Assembly (NCBI GenBank): GCA_947501885.1
Contig: CANMXN010000001.1
Location: 62,001-126,000 of the forward strand
Length of the DNA stretch: 64,000 bases
Source of the DNA: an uncultured Sphingorhabdus sp.
GTDB lineage: Bacteria > Pseudomonadota > Alphaproteobacteria > Sphingomonadales > Sphingomonadaceae
Reading direction: 5' to 3'
Shown: positions 34,192 through 44,017 of the stretch, one piece after another
Layout: every line of letters starts with the position of its first letter
Position numbering within the stretch: the stretch's first letter is position 1
Position numbers and translations under genes: made by a program
Notes under the pieces: model-generated
What the model saw: only the letters and a program-made list of their open reading frames with translations
Databases searched by the model: none
Told to the model about the DNA's origin: nothing

Positions 34192-36321
34192 ATGTTTAAA
34201 AGTCTCTTAATTACCTCTTCATTTGTAGCGGTGTCTTTTGCTAACCCTGTCTATGCACAGGCGGTAACAGAATTAGTGTCGGTAAACCCTCCATGTGATG
34301 AAGGCGAAGATTGTATATTGACTGAGACAACAAAGGAGATTGTCGTTATTGGCGGTGCTCTTGAAGATCCAATTGGTGATCGCGCCTATAATATTACTAC
34401 TATTACGCCTGACCCCCAATTCCGTCTTGAAAATGAATTGCGAAAAGTTGCTGGCTTACAACAATTTAGAACCAGTGATGCCCGTAGTGCTAACCCTACA
34501 AGCCAAGGGATAACATTGCGTGGTCTAAATGCGAATGCGGCTTCGAGAGCATTGTTATTTTTGGATGGTGTTCCGCAGTCCGATCCTTTCGGTGGTTTCG
34601 TTTCTTGGCCAGGCTATGATGCGTTGCCAATAGCAGAAGCGCGCGTTAAACGCGGTGGTGGTAGCGGTGCGGATGGGCAAGGGGCTCTCGCTGGTACGAT
34701 TGAACTTTTCAGCGATAATGTAGGCAATCAATTTAATCTTAATGCAGCCTATGGCAGCCGTGATACAGTAGAAAGCAAATTGGTCTTTGGCCGTGAGTTA
34801 GGGGCAGGGCAGCTTACGTTATCTGCAAGTTATGCACGCGGTGATGGTTTTATCCCTATTGTAGAGGGGCAACGCGGAGCAATTGATAGACCAGCGGCCT
34901 ATGAACAAGCAGGCGTGGCACTGCGGTTTGTAGTGCCTTTGTCAGATAATACCGAACTACAGAGTAGCATCAGGGCTTTTACCGATGATCGTGAGCGCGG
35001 TTTTGAATTTAGTGAAAACCATAATGATGGTGCTGATGCGAGCATTAGAATTGTGAATCGCAATGATAGTGGTTGGCAATATTCTGCTTTGGCTTATGTA
35101 CAAATTCGTAACTTTGATGTCAGCTTTGGTGGGCAGATTCCAGCGGACCGCGGCACAGTAAATCAAGTGTTTGAACAATTTAATGTGCCATCAACGGGAT
35201 TAGGGGCGCGTTTCGAAGTCAGACCTTATCTGGGTGATAACACCCAAATTCGTCTTGGAGGAGATTGGCGTAGAACTGTTGGCGAGACTAATGAAAACTT
35301 CTTTTTTCAAAATGCTGTTCCAACGAGAGGGCGTAACGCAGGCGGTAACAGTGATACCTATGGGATATTTTCTGAAATTACATTAAACCCAAGTGAGGCC
35401 CTGATAATTACAGGTGGTGCGCGTATAGACTTTTGGAATATTAGTGATGGTTTTCGGCGTGAATTTGAGCTGATAAACCCATTTCCTGGCGCGCCGCGTT
35501 CTGATGATGTGTTTGATGATCGCAGCGGTACAGAATTTACAGGACGTATTGGTTTGGCTTATGAGATTGCCTCTAATATTAGCTTTAATAGCGCAGCATA
35601 TCTCGGCTGGCGATTGCCAACTTTAAATGAATTATTTCGCCCATTTCGTGTTGGTCCCAATGCGACAGCAGCAAATGAATTGTTAGAACCCGAGCGCTCT
35701 CAAGGGTTTGAGGCGGGCATTAGCTATAATAATGAGATTATCAACTTTGGAGGAACATTATTTTATAACCGCTTGGAAGATGCAATTGCCAATGTATCAC
35801 TTGATAGCGGGCCTGGATTATTTCCAGGGGTTGGTTTTGTGTCTGGTGCGGGTATCTTCTCACAAAGGCAAAATATTGATGCAGTCGTATCGCAAGGTAT
35901 CGAAATTGATGCTGGCGTAGATTTTAATGATAAAATATCAGCAAGAGTATCCTACAGCTATATTGATGCTGATATTCGTTCTAGCGGTGTCTCGGCATCA
36001 ATTAATGGGTTTAGGCCAGAGCAATTGGCCAACCATTATGCAGGTGGCTCTATTGATTATAATGATAGCGTTGGAAATTCATTCTCTGTATCTGGTAATT
36101 ATATTGGTACACAGTTTGAAAATGATATCAATACATTGGCGCTGTCAGATTCCATAAAGTTTGATGCATCGGGAGTCTTAAGAATAAATAATAATCTGTT
36201 TTTAAATGCGCGTATTTCTAATATTTTCGATGCTCAAATAGAGGCAGCTATATCTTCAACAGGAGTTATTGAACGCGCACAGCCTAGAACAATATTGGTT
36301 GGTTTACAGATAAAGCTGTAA
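34192..36321 (+). CDS. TonB-dependent outer-membrane receptor
   Basis: 709 residues with a signal peptide (to about residue 23, PVYA). A possible TonB box is KEIVVIGG (about 48-55). The plug domain has LRKVAGLQQFR...NPTSQGITLRGLNANAASRALLFLDGVPQSDPFGGFVSW. The rest is a 22-strand barrel ending in RTILVGLQIKL with the terminal hydrophobic signature. It would import a large or scarce ligand using TonB energy. The ligand cannot be told. It is close behind the GFA gene and followed by a MarR regulator on the same strand. Confidence 0.92.
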   Translation: MFKSLLITSSFVAVSFANPVYAQAVTELVSVNPPCDEGEDCILTETTKEIVVIGGALEDPIGDRAYNITTITPDPQFRLENELRKVAGLQQFRTSDARSANPTSQGITLRGLNANAASRALLFLDGVPQSDPFGGFVSWPGYDALPIAEARVKRGGGSGADGQGALAGTIELFSDNVGNQFNLNAAYGSRDTVESKLVFGRELGAGQLTLSASYARGDGFIPIVEGQRGAIDRPAAYEQAGVALRFVVPLSDNTELQSSIRAFTDDRERGFEFSENHNDGADASIRIVNRNDSGWQYSALAYVQIRNFDVSFGGQIPADRGTVNQVFEQFNVPSTGLGARFEVRPYLGDNTQIRLGGDWRRTVGETNENFFFQNAVPTRGRNAGGNSDTYGIFSEITLNPSEALIITGGARIDFWNISDGFRREFELINPFPGAPRSDDVFDDRSGTEFTGRIGLAYEIASNISFNSAAYLGWRLPTLNELFRPFRVGPNATAANELLEPERSQGFEAGISYNNEIINFGGTLFYNRLEDAIANVSLDSGPGLFPGVGFVSGAGIFSQRQNIDAVVSQGIEIDAGVDFNDKISARVSYSYIDADIRSSGVSASINGFRPEQLANHYAGGSIDYNDSVGNSFSVSGNYIGTQFENDINTLALSDSIKFDASGVLRINNNLFLNARISNIFDAQIEAAISSTGVIERAQPRTILVGLQIKL

Positions 36322-36373
36322 TTCTATATGCTTCCTTGATTATATTTCTTAATTTTATTATGCATTATTTACC

Positions 36374-36811
36374 ATGCAAGATTTGAAACTAGAAACATTC
36401 GTGCCGTATCAACTGTCGGTTACTTCTAATGCCATCAGTGCTCTTATTGAGAGTCAATATAGTAGAGAATTTGATCTGCGTATGTCTGAGTGGCGTCTTA
36501 TGGCTATTTTAGGCGAGATCGATCATGCAACGCAAAGCATATTGGTAGAACTCACACAAATGGACAAGGTCACTATAAATCGAGCGACCAAAGCTTTGTC
36601 AGAACGTAAGTTGATAGTGCGCTCTCCTAATTATGCTGATGGTAGATCTCATTTACTGGCTTTATCGGAAACGGGTAAAGAGCTTTATGTGAAGATTGTG
36701 CCAATGGCTATACGAATAGAGAGCAAAATTCTGAAAAGTCTGGATGAAGGTGAGAGAGACCAGCTGATGAATATTTTGGCAAAGCTAAAGAAGGCTGTTC
36801 CGCCTGTATAA
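36374..36811 (+). CDS. MarR-family transcriptional regulator
   Basis: 145 residues. The winged helix-turn-helix is at about 45-105 (MSEWRLMAILGEIDHATQSILVELTQMDKVTINRATKALSERKLIVRSPNYADGRSHLLALSETG), with the D-x-R-S wing typical of MarR. Flanking helices form the dimer. It would bind DNA as a dimer and respond to a small ligand. It is 52 bases after the TonB receptor, and the two may be functionally linked. A bidirectional terminator separates it from tadC. Confidence 0.93.
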   Translation: MQDLKLETFVPYQLSVTSNAISALIESQYSREFDLRMSEWRLMAILGEIDHATQSILVELTQMDKVTINRATKALSERKLIVRSPNYADGRSHLLALSETGKELYVKIVPMAIRIESKILKSLDEGERDQLMNILAKLKKAVPPV

Positions 36812-36851
36812 TCTATAATCAAGTTAGATATTTAAAATTGTTTTTATAATA

Positions 36852-36880
36852 AAAAAGCGGCCCAGAATGAGCCGCTTTTT
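36852..36880. terminator. Bidirectional terminator between marR and tadC
   Basis: AAAAAGCGGC pairs perfectly with GCCGCTTTTT around a 9-base loop. T-runs on both strands allow it to end transcription of the MarR gene (plus) and the Tad operon (minus), whose last stop codon is 19 bases away. Confidence 0.9.
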
Positions 36881-36898
36881 CTATTTCTATATACCGCT

Positions 36899-37888
36899 TT
36901 AGAGCAATACGTCTGAGATTGAACATGCTGCCGGTCCCAAGATCACAATGAATAGGGTTGGTAGAATGAACAAAATAAGGGGAACCGTCATAATAGCAGG
37001 AAGCCTTGCTGCTTTTTCTTCGGCCTTCATCATACGATCATTTCTAAACTCTGCCGATAGAACGCGTAATGCAGAAGCAAGAGGGGTACCATATTTTTCT
37101 GTCTGAATCATGGTGGTTACAACGCCTTTGATGGAATCCAAATTAACACGATAGGCAAGGTTTTCAAAAGCAAGACGGCGCTCTGTTAAAAAGCCCAACT
37201 CAATTGCAGTAAGGGCAAATTCATCACCCAATTCAGGGTATCCGCGGCCTAATTCTTTGGCAACACGGTTAAATGATGTATCAACTGTTAAGCCAGCTTC
37301 AGCACAAATAACGAGTAAATCTAAAGCATCGGGTAAACCTTTGCGAATTAAGTCGGTGCGTTTTTTAATGAGATTATCTAGATATAAATCAGCGCCTTTA
37401 TAGCTAATAAAACCAATGATAGCGAAGGTCCCTAATTTTTTCATTGGTGTAGTTGGGTCCATAACGCCAAGTAGATATATAGCAATGGCAGCACCACCAC
37501 CAATTACTATTGGTAATACCAAGCGGCTAAAAATTACAATAACAGCCAATTCTTTTCGTCTAATACCAGCTTGAAATAGTTTTTGCTGGGCATCTTTTAG
37601 TTGGTCATCCTGAAGAACTTTCAACTTAGAAAGCATAGAACGCATAGAGTCGGTTGTTTCGTTATTACGAACTATTTTAGCCCGTTTTTTGGCGGTTGAT
37701 GCTGTTATCCCCGCTTTTAATTGTTCTCGCCTATCATTTAGCGATTTTACACGCTTTGCCATAGGGTCTTTAACTGTAACGGCTGCATATATTGCTGTCA
37801 TGACAGCAAAAGTAGCAACTGCAGTTAAGATGGTCGCAACGTAAAATACGTCTATGCCTAATAATGTTGGGCCTGCCTCTATGCTCAT
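36899..37888 (-). CDS. tadC: Tad pilus inner-membrane protein TadC
   Basis: 329 residues. It is a type II/IV secretion F-domain protein with N-terminal TM (about 11-33), a basic cytoplasmic part (DPMAKRVKSLNDRREQLKAGI...), two central TM helices and a C-terminal TM (about 303-322). The GADLYLDNLIKKRTDLIRKGLPDALDLLVICAEAGLTVDTSFNRVAKELG motif is standard for TadC. With TadB it forms the platform for Flp pilus assembly. It is the last gene of the operon, 21 bases after tadB. Confidence 0.93.
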   Translation of the reverse strand: MSIEAGPTLLGIDVFYVATILTAVATFAVMTAIYAAVTVKDPMAKRVKSLNDRREQLKAGITASTAKKRAKIVRNNETTDSMRSMLSKLKVLQDDQLKDAQQKLFQAGIRRKELAVIVIFSRLVLPIVIGGGAAIAIYLLGVMDPTTPMKKLGTFAIIGFISYKGADLYLDNLIKKRTDLIRKGLPDALDLLVICAEAGLTVDTSFNRVAKELGRGYPELGDEFALTAIELGFLTERRLAFENLAYRVNLDSIKGVVTTMIQTEKYGTPLASALRVLSAEFRNDRMMKAEEKAARLPAIMTVPLILFILPTLFIVILGPAACSISDVLL

Positions 37889-37909
37889 GGCTTTACTCGC
37901 ATCCTTAAC

Positions 37910-38878
37910 TTAAATTTCGAAACTGATCATTTTGGACATGATGAATACACCAATACCCATCCAACAGGCTGCGCCTAATCCAGCAATAATCAACCTTTCA
38001 TCAGAAAAGAAACCAGCCAAATAATCAGGATTTACAAAATGGATCATCCCAAAGACCATGAATGGTAAAGCGCCCACAATATATGCCGATGCTTTAGATT
38101 CTGATGACATCGCTTTAATTTTTAATTTCATTTGCGCACGATTACGCAAAACATTGGCGAGGTTACCCAGCGTCTCGGCTAGGTTACCACCTGTCTCACG
38201 CTGAATCGCAAGAGTTATCGTGAAAAATTGAAATTCTGCTGTACCCATGCGATCCGCTGCTTCTTGCAATGCATCTTCCATGGTTTTACCGATTTTAATT
38301 TTCTCGGTTACAAATTGAAACTCTTCTCCAACAGGGCCAGGTATCTCTCTTGCAATAACACCTAATGTCTCACTAACTGGTAGGCCAGATTTAAGACCAC
38401 GCACAAGCAATTCAATGGCATCTGGGAAATTATTCGTGAATGTTGTAATGCGTTTTTTAATTAGAAAACCGACTACAAAATGTGGAATACCCAAACCAAT
38501 GAATAGGCCGATACATAATGCTAATAATGGAGGTGCTCCATTGAATAATAGAGCAAGAAATAGAAAGAGGAAAAGTCCTCCAGAAACGGTAAGATAAGAT
38601 TTTAAAGTCCAACTTTTCCCAGTTTGAGCTAAACGTAGGCGCAATTTATCAGAACGACTAATATTTACGCCTTCGCCTTGTAGGATTGGCTTTCTTGCAG
38701 CAATAGCGCGTTTCATTTGCGCTTCAACTTTTGTTTCATCACTATCAGAATGACGACCTTTAACGGCGCTTAAGCGCCGTGTGGTTGCTTTACCCGATGA
38801 TGGACCAATAAATGCAAATCCGAGCAAGGCTATGACGCCAAAAACTCCGATAATTAGGATGAAAAATTGCATATCCAT
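37910..38878 (-). CDS. tadB: Tad pilus inner-membrane protein TadB
   Basis: 322 residues. It has an N-terminal TM (about 5-24), two TM helices at about 95-135, an F-domain with NNFPDAIELLVRGLKSGLPVSETLGVIARE and AIQRETGGNLAETLGNLANVLRNRAQM, and C-terminal TM segments. It partners TadC. In known Tad loci the gene just before it encodes the motor ATPase CpaF/TadA; here cpaE lies 49 bases upstream and no ATPase gene is present. Confidence 0.93.
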   Translation of the reverse strand: MDMQFFILIIGVFGVIALLGFAFIGPSSGKATTRRLSAVKGRHSDSDETKVEAQMKRAIAARKPILQGEGVNISRSDKLRLRLAQTGKSWTLKSYLTVSGGLFLFLFLALLFNGAPPLLALCIGLFIGLGIPHFVVGFLIKKRITTFTNNFPDAIELLVRGLKSGLPVSETLGVIAREIPGPVGEEFQFVTEKIKIGKTMEDALQEAADRMGTAEFQFFTITLAIQRETGGNLAETLGNLANVLRNRAQMKLKIKAMSSESKASAYIVGALPFMVFGMIHFVNPDYLAGFFSDERLIIAGLGAACWMGIGVFIMSKMISFEI

Positions 38879-38927
38879 ATGTTAAGCCTTTATGGTCTTG
38901 ATTAATTCAAGGTCTACCTTGAACTGA

Positions 38928-40196
38928 TTATTTCTCTTTTTTTGATAAAATTGACTTAAAGCCGCTCAATTTATTCATCATTGACTTTTTGCCGCCAGCA
39001 TCTTGATCGCTCTCTTCTTCTGCATCAACACTGCCCAAAATTGCCTCAGCAATTTTATTGATCATATTTGATGCTTTGCTGTTAGGTGCAGCAGCAATAA
39101 GCGTTTGACCTAATTTAGAAGCTTGAGTGGCAGCTTTGGGGTCCGCAGGAACTATAAAGTCAATTGTATTATCAATTGAGCTTTCAAATTCTTTACGTGA
39201 TATTTCATTAGTAGAAGAGTTAACTTTATTAGCTACAATAATGACCTTAGCTTGCATAGCGTTTGTGCTGAGCCATGCTAATATCCTAATCGTATCGCGT
39301 GCAGCTGCTAATGTTAATTCTGTATTGATGATAACGACGTTTAAATCATGCGCTAAATGTGGATAATCAATCAACATATTGCGAGGAGCATCAATAATAC
39401 TATTATCAAAAGCGCTACGAAATTCTTCTTGTAGTTGGAAAAATGCACTACCATCGCTCATGATTGGAGCGTTCATAGGTGCTTCCGCCGAGAGAATAGA
39501 AAGATTGTCATTTGCCTTAATCAATGCACGTTCGATAAATAAGCCATCAATACGACTTGGATTATCGATCGCATCGATAAGACCACGACCAGGTTCTAAA
39601 TCTAGGGTTAGCGCTCCTGTTCCAAAGTGGACATCAAGGTCTAAATAGCCCGTTGAATATTCCATTTTCTCACTTAAGATCCAAGCAAGTGAAGTTGCTA
39701 AAGTAGATGCTCCAGACCCGCCTCTTGTTCCTACAATAGCTGTAGAAATGTGAGTACGCTCAGTACCATTTTCTTCTTGCTTTGCAGTCGTTAGGCTGAT
39801 TTGTGCATTATTTATCGCATCACGCAATGTATCTGGATTAAGTGGTTTTAACAAATAATCTTGCAGACCAGAGATGATTAAATCACGATATAAGCGAACA
39901 TCATTCACTTGTCCCATAGCAATCACCACTGTGCCAGGTTCGCATACTTCTGCTAGTGAATTGATATCATTAATAGGATCGCCAGATTCTGACAAATCTA
40001 CCAATAATATTTGTGGACTTGCAGCCACAGATAGTGATTGAATAGCATTACGAAGACCGCCTTTATTGGCTTTTTCTTCGGACCAGCCCATTTCACTACA
40101 AACAGAGCGTGTCACATCTAATGTGGCTTCATCGCACACAAATGCCATAAAAGGGTCACGTGAACCGGCTTGACCAGCTTTCCAAGGTGCATTCAT
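38928..40196 (-). CDS. cpaE: Tad pilus localisation ATPase CpaE (TadZ)
   Basis: 422 residues from the ATG at 40196, which follows GGAGGA. A longer in-frame start inside cpaD is less likely. The N-terminal domain (about 15-140) is a degenerate receiver fold (ILLVDLSES...GLQDYLLKPLNPDTLRDA). The C-terminal domain is a MinD/ParA ATPase with the deviant Walker A GTRGGSGASTLA. It positions the pilus machine at the pole. The gene starts one base after the cpaD stop. Confidence 0.92.
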   Translation of the reverse strand: MNAPWKAGQAGSRDPFMAFVCDEATLDVTRSVCSEMGWSEEKANKGGLRNAIQSLSVAASPQILLVDLSESGDPINDINSLAEVCEPGTVVIAMGQVNDVRLYRDLIISGLQDYLLKPLNPDTLRDAINNAQISLTTAKQEENGTERTHISTAIVGTRGGSGASTLATSLAWILSEKMEYSTGYLDLDVHFGTGALTLDLEPGRGLIDAIDNPSRIDGLFIERALIKANDNLSILSAEAPMNAPIMSDGSAFFQLQEEFRSAFDNSIIDAPRNMLIDYPHLAHDLNVVIINTELTLAAARDTIRILAWLSTNAMQAKVIIVANKVNSSTNEISRKEFESSIDNTIDFIVPADPKAATQASKLGQTLIAAAPNSKASNMINKIAEAILGSVDAEEESDQDAGGKKSMMNKLSGFKSILSKKEK

Positions 40197-40197
40197 T

Positions 40198-40839
40198 TTA
40201 TTGTCCTCCTCCGCCAGCGGTTGTACTTCCAACTTCTCCAGCTACACTTGGTTTCGCATTATAAGCATCAATAGCTTTTTTACCATTTGTGGGATCTGAA
40301 GAGCTTTTATTTACGCCGCGTACCAGATCTTCTGGATCAGCGATCATAGCTGCTAAATTACTATTGTTGGCACAACCATAATTACTGTGATTAGAGCTAT
40401 TAAAGTTTGAAGATGATGATCCTTCCCAATTTGGGCAAGAAGGAACAGACGCTGAAGAACGTGTTACAATTATACGGATAGAACCAGAAGGAATTTGACC
40501 TTCAGTTAAAGGAGCTTGTTCCTGCAATAATAGACCTCTATTAGCGGCTAGATTTGTAACAGTCTGTGTTGCTAGAGCATTTGAAAAGCTTGAACCGTAG
40601 TCAATAGAAACTCGATCTCCATATCCAATGTTTAATGCATCCATCCATTCAGATAATCTTTTTTGTTCGAAAGCAGCAATACCTTCATCATTTGATAGGT
40701 TAACATCTATGGCAAAATTGTTACGTTCAACAACGGGTTGATGAACCGAGTATAAGCCTTTATTGTCGCCTAAGCTGCCAGCGCATGCTGATAATGATAA
40801 GCCAATAAGGACGGTTGCTAAAATATGTATTTTTTTCAT
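40198..40839 (-). CDS. cpaD: Tad pilus lipoprotein CpaD
   Basis: 213 residues from the ATG at 40839 (GCGGAGAATTC upstream). The lipoprotein signal is MKKIHILATVLIGLSLSACAGS. CpaD-family features include a middle part EKRLSEWMDALNIGYGDRVSIDYG and the C-terminal SVPSCPNWEGSSSSNFNSSNHSNYGCANNSNLAAMIADPEDLVRG motif, with the conserved paired cysteines. It is an outer-membrane-associated partner of the CpaC secretin. It lies 22 bases after cpaC. Confidence 0.93.
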   Translation of the reverse strand: MKKIHILATVLIGLSLSACAGSLGDNKGLYSVHQPVVERNNFAIDVNLSNDEGIAAFEQKRLSEWMDALNIGYGDRVSIDYGSSFSNALATQTVTNLAANRGLLLQEQAPLTEGQIPSGSIRIIVTRSSASVPSCPNWEGSSSSNFNSSNHSNYGCANNSNLAAMIADPEDLVRGVNKSSSDPTNGKKAIDAYNAKPSVAGEVGSTTAGGGGQ

Positions 40840-40861
40840 TTGAATTCTCCGCAATTATTGA

Positions 40862-42382
40862 TCATGAACCAAAGCTAAAACCAGGGGCATTTTTACCCTT
40901 AGATTTGCTATCTTGCTTCTTTTTTGCATTACGTTTTGGTTTTGTATTGTTTGACTGACCAGAGCTAATGGATGGAGCAACAGCAACACCCGGTGCAACT
41001 TTGGGGCTTGGCCTTTCATCACCACCTTTACCGTTGGTTTTTCCTAATAAAATACGACTTAAATCACTAGGCGCATTATAACCATCGGTGGGTAATTTGA
41101 TCTCATTAGCATTTACTGGTTTTACCAAATATGGAGTAACAACGATCATTAACTCGGTTTGATTTTTTTGCCAGTTATCGGATTTGAATAAATTGCCTAA
41201 AACTGGAACATCACCAATTCCTGGAATTTTTGATATTGATGAATTTGATGCATTAGAGAGTAAGCCTGCAATCATGAAACTTTCGCCAGAGCCTAATTCT
41301 ACTGTCGTTTCAGCAACACGCTGAGTAATAGCGGGAACTTGGAAACCATTTAAAATCACAGCACCATTGGTAGAGATATCGGAAACTTCAGTACGAAGGC
41401 TAATAGAAATACGACCGTCAGATAATACTGTGGGCGTATAAGATAAGCCTACACCAAATTGTTGAAATTCGACGGAGGTGGCGCCTAATCCAGATGACAC
41501 AGGAACAGGGAATGAACCGCCAGAGTTAAATTCAGCAGTCTGCCCAGAAACAGCGGTTAGGTTTGGACTAGCCAATGTATTGACTAAGCCGACATTTTCG
41601 GATGCATCAAGAGCGCCAATAAAATCTAAACCAAGAAAACTTCCTGCAATATTTAAAGTATTATTATCAATAGGGTTTTGTATATCAAACACAGTTTGTC
41701 CAGTATTAGGATCAACCGATATTGTGCCCGTATTACGTCCTCTTTGTGCACCAAATAACGTACCATTACCCTGTAAATCTTGGCCTTGAAAGTTTGTGCT
41801 TAATGCTTTTGATAAAGAGCGGCTAACTTCAGCAATGCGAACTTGCAAATTTACTTGCAAAGGTGTTGCTGTTCTGAGGCGGCTTACAATTTCAGTGCCT
41901 TCACCAGCGAATGCTGCGACCAAACGTTCTGCTTCTGCTGCATCTTCTGGTTGTGCAACTGTACCAGTAAGCAATGTAATACCGTTTAATGTGGTTACAT
42001 TAATTTTAGCGTGCGGCATTGCCAATAAAAGCATTTGATCAATTGAGTTGATGTTATTGCCAACGCGAATTGTTGTTTTATATACAGTTTTGCCAGAGGC
42101 ATTTGTTGCATAAAAAGTTGTCTCGCCAGGAGATCTACCAAATAGGTAAATTTGCCGTGCTGATTTTACTTCCACATCGGCAATCGCCGGATTAGCAATA
42201 AAAACATCGGTAATAGAAGAATCGAGATTGATTTGCTCACCGCGTCCAATTGATAATGTTAATATTTTTTCAGAAACGCTTTCTTGCGCAGCCAATGGTG
42301 CATATAGAGCGGGGGTTGCTACAGATGCGGTTAGAACCGCTAAAGCTGTTAAGCCTGATTTATTGAATATAATATTTTTCAT
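40862..42382 (-). CDS. cpaC: Tad pilus secretin CpaC (RcpA)
   Basis: 506 residues with a signal peptide (to about 33). The N-terminal pilus-specific domain is LSIGRGEQINLDSSITDVFIANPAIADVEVKSARQIYLFGRSPGETTFYA. A BON-like segment (about 115-160) follows, then the secretin core with EVSRSLSKALSTNF, VELGSGESFMIAGLLSN and KIPGIGDVPVLGNLFKSDNWQKNQTELMIVVTPYLV. It forms the multimeric outer-membrane gate for the pilus. The C-terminal tail of about 80 residues is polar and basic. It lies 3 bases after cpaB. Confidence 0.95.
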   Translation of the reverse strand: MKNIIFNKSGLTALAVLTASVATPALYAPLAAQESVSEKILTLSIGRGEQINLDSSITDVFIANPAIADVEVKSARQIYLFGRSPGETTFYATNASGKTVYKTTIRVGNNINSIDQMLLLAMPHAKINVTTLNGITLLTGTVAQPEDAAEAERLVAAFAGEGTEIVSRLRTATPLQVNLQVRIAEVSRSLSKALSTNFQGQDLQGNGTLFGAQRGRNTGTISVDPNTGQTVFDIQNPIDNNTLNIAGSFLGLDFIGALDASENVGLVNTLASPNLTAVSGQTAEFNSGGSFPVPVSSGLGATSVEFQQFGVGLSYTPTVLSDGRISISLRTEVSDISTNGAVILNGFQVPAITQRVAETTVELGSGESFMIAGLLSNASNSSISKIPGIGDVPVLGNLFKSDNWQKNQTELMIVVTPYLVKPVNANEIKLPTDGYNAPSDLSRILLGKTNGKGGDERPSPKVAPGVAVAPSISSGQSNNTKPKRNAKKKQDSKSKGKNAPGFSFGS

Positions 42383-42385
42383 TAT

Positions 42386-43402
42386 TTATCTCCGACCGAC
42401 AGGAACTTCTGTGGTATTGCCACCACGGCTTACGCGCACTGTAGGTTCATCTTCAGCTTGTTTAGGGGTTTGCGGTGGTACACTGCGGCGCTGAAAACGT
42501 GATACGTCTCCACCAGTTGAAAATGTTGATTTACCGCTTGTGGGTTTAGCAACGGCTGTTCGTAATATGTCTGCTTCTTCTTCTGCACTTGCATCAGAAG
42601 GAATAGATATTTCACCTGATGCAATGGCTTGTTCCAACTCACTTTGATTGTCAGCTAATGCACGCAAGGATAAGCTAATAGTACCAATAGTTTGAGCAAC
42701 AGAAATTTTTTCAGCAATGCTAGGCGTTGCCTCTATAGTAACGAGTTTAAATTTGGCTACTACCGTATTTCCAGCCTCATCAACGCGTTGATTGGCGTTT
42801 TGATCAGTTGCTAATACCCGCAAATTCTTGATGATTGTTTCTGAAACATTGAGCGGAGGCCCTTCAACGCCATTAACTTTTTGCGTGAGAACCAAATCTA
42901 CTCTATCGCCAGGAAAAACAAAACCAGATACACCAGTAAGTGTTGATACAGGGACTGAAACCGCACGCATGCCAGGGGTTAGTGCAGCGGCAAGAAAACC
43001 GCGATCACTTGGTGCAACAAGAGCACCGCGTGTAATAGGTTGTCCAGCCGTAATTGCATTACGGACCACAGTGCCTACTGGGTTAAAATGTGGGGTTACT
43101 TGGCCATCTGCTGTAGCTTCAGGAGCAGCAGGGGCTTCGCCGCCTTCAGATTGAATGAAGTAAGCTTCTTCAACCAATTCTTCAGGCCAAGGCTGATATC
43201 CAAAAGAATCAGCTGTCACAATGGTTCCAATAGGAAGTGCGCGTTTAGCGACCATTACCATCGGACCTGTTGGTACAGGCTCTGGCGCTTGTGCGGTTGC
43301 TTGTGGAGCAGCAGCACCAGTGCGCAGACTATTTGCAAAGAAAGCAGTAACAGCAGCTATGACTAGCGCTGAAACTAGCAAAATAATTTTTTTCTTATCC
43401 AT
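42386..43402 (-). CDS. cpaB: Tad pilus assembly protein CpaB (RcpC)
   Basis: 338 residues. A single N-terminal TM (about 7-25) is followed by a periplasmic SAF domain (about 50-130: MVMVAKRALPIGTIVTADSFGYQPWPEE) and a C-terminal RcpC domain (AVSVPVSTLTGVSGFVFPGDRVDLVLTQ). It links the secretin to the inner-membrane platform. The C-terminal 40 residues are low-complexity and polar. Good family match. Confidence 0.94.
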   Translation of the reverse strand: MDKKKIILLVSALVIAAVTAFFANSLRTGAAAPQATAQAPEPVPTGPMVMVAKRALPIGTIVTADSFGYQPWPEELVEEAYFIQSEGGEAPAAPEATADGQVTPHFNPVGTVVRNAITAGQPITRGALVAPSDRGFLAAALTPGMRAVSVPVSTLTGVSGFVFPGDRVDLVLTQKVNGVEGPPLNVSETIIKNLRVLATDQNANQRVDEAGNTVVAKFKLVTIEATPSIAEKISVAQTIGTISLSLRALADNQSELEQAIASGEISIPSDASAEEEADILRTAVAKPTSGKSTFSTGGDVSRFQRRSVPPQTPKQAEDEPTVRVSRGGNTTEVPVGRR

Positions 43403-43446
43403 GACGAAATTGGCCTCCTGAAGGTCCTAAAATTGGTATTTGCCGC

Positions 43447-43923
43447 TTATCCACTAAAATGGTTAAAAAAACGTTCACCTATGATAGTTAAACCAGCGAA
43501 TGCGATTGCAACGCCATAAGGGACTCGTAATTTATCTTTTTGTTTTAATAGTTTATGGCGTAGCCAAAAAACTATTGTAACAATTGCACCATATATCGCA
43601 GTGTAAAATGCTAGGTTGAAAACCTCTTGAAAACTGAACCATAATGCGATGACACTCAAAAGTTTTACATCACCGCCTCCCATCTGTCCTAAAGCAAAGA
43701 AAATGCAGAAAAACAAAAAGGTAGCTATTGCAATAAGGAAATGAATACCAACAGCTGATAGAGTGAATGTGCCAGTAGCATACCAGAATAAAGGAGCGAG
43801 TATTGCAATTAAGATATTGACTTTATTATAGAGCATACGGCTCTTAAGGTCAGTATATATTGACACAAATAAGCCAAGCGCTAAGCCAGAAAGTGCTATA
43901 AGTTCTAAATCAAGATATTCCAT
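43447..43923 (-). CDS. cpaA: Prepilin peptidase CpaA (TadV)
   Basis: 158 residues, the short form lacking the methylase domain. The catalytic aspartates are D26 in SIYTDLKSRMLYN and the one in LGQMGGGDVKLLSVIALW. About five TM helices are present. It cleaves the leader of Flp pilins at the membrane. It is the first gene of the minus-strand Tad operon. No pilin gene lies beside it, which is unusual because flp is normally adjacent. Confidence 0.93.
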   Translation of the reverse strand: MEYLDLELIALSGLALGLFVSIYTDLKSRMLYNKVNILIAILAPLFWYATGTFTLSAVGIHFLIAIATFLFFCIFFALGQMGGGDVKLLSVIALWFSFQEVFNLAFYTAIYGAIVTIVFWLRHKLLKQKDKLRVPYGVAIAFAGLTIIGERFFNHFSG

Positions 43924-44017
43924 AAGTCATGGTTAACAGATAAGGATTACCAAATAGTAAGCGTGCTTAAACTTTTAGAATATCTATAATAATATTAACT
44001 ATGAGTGACCTAATATC

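Noticed and set aside
43929-43936. TTAACCAT octamer (reverse strand) upstream of cpaA as a CtrA promoter element
   Set aside because: It lies 5 bases upstream of the start codon, too close for activation, so chance is likely.
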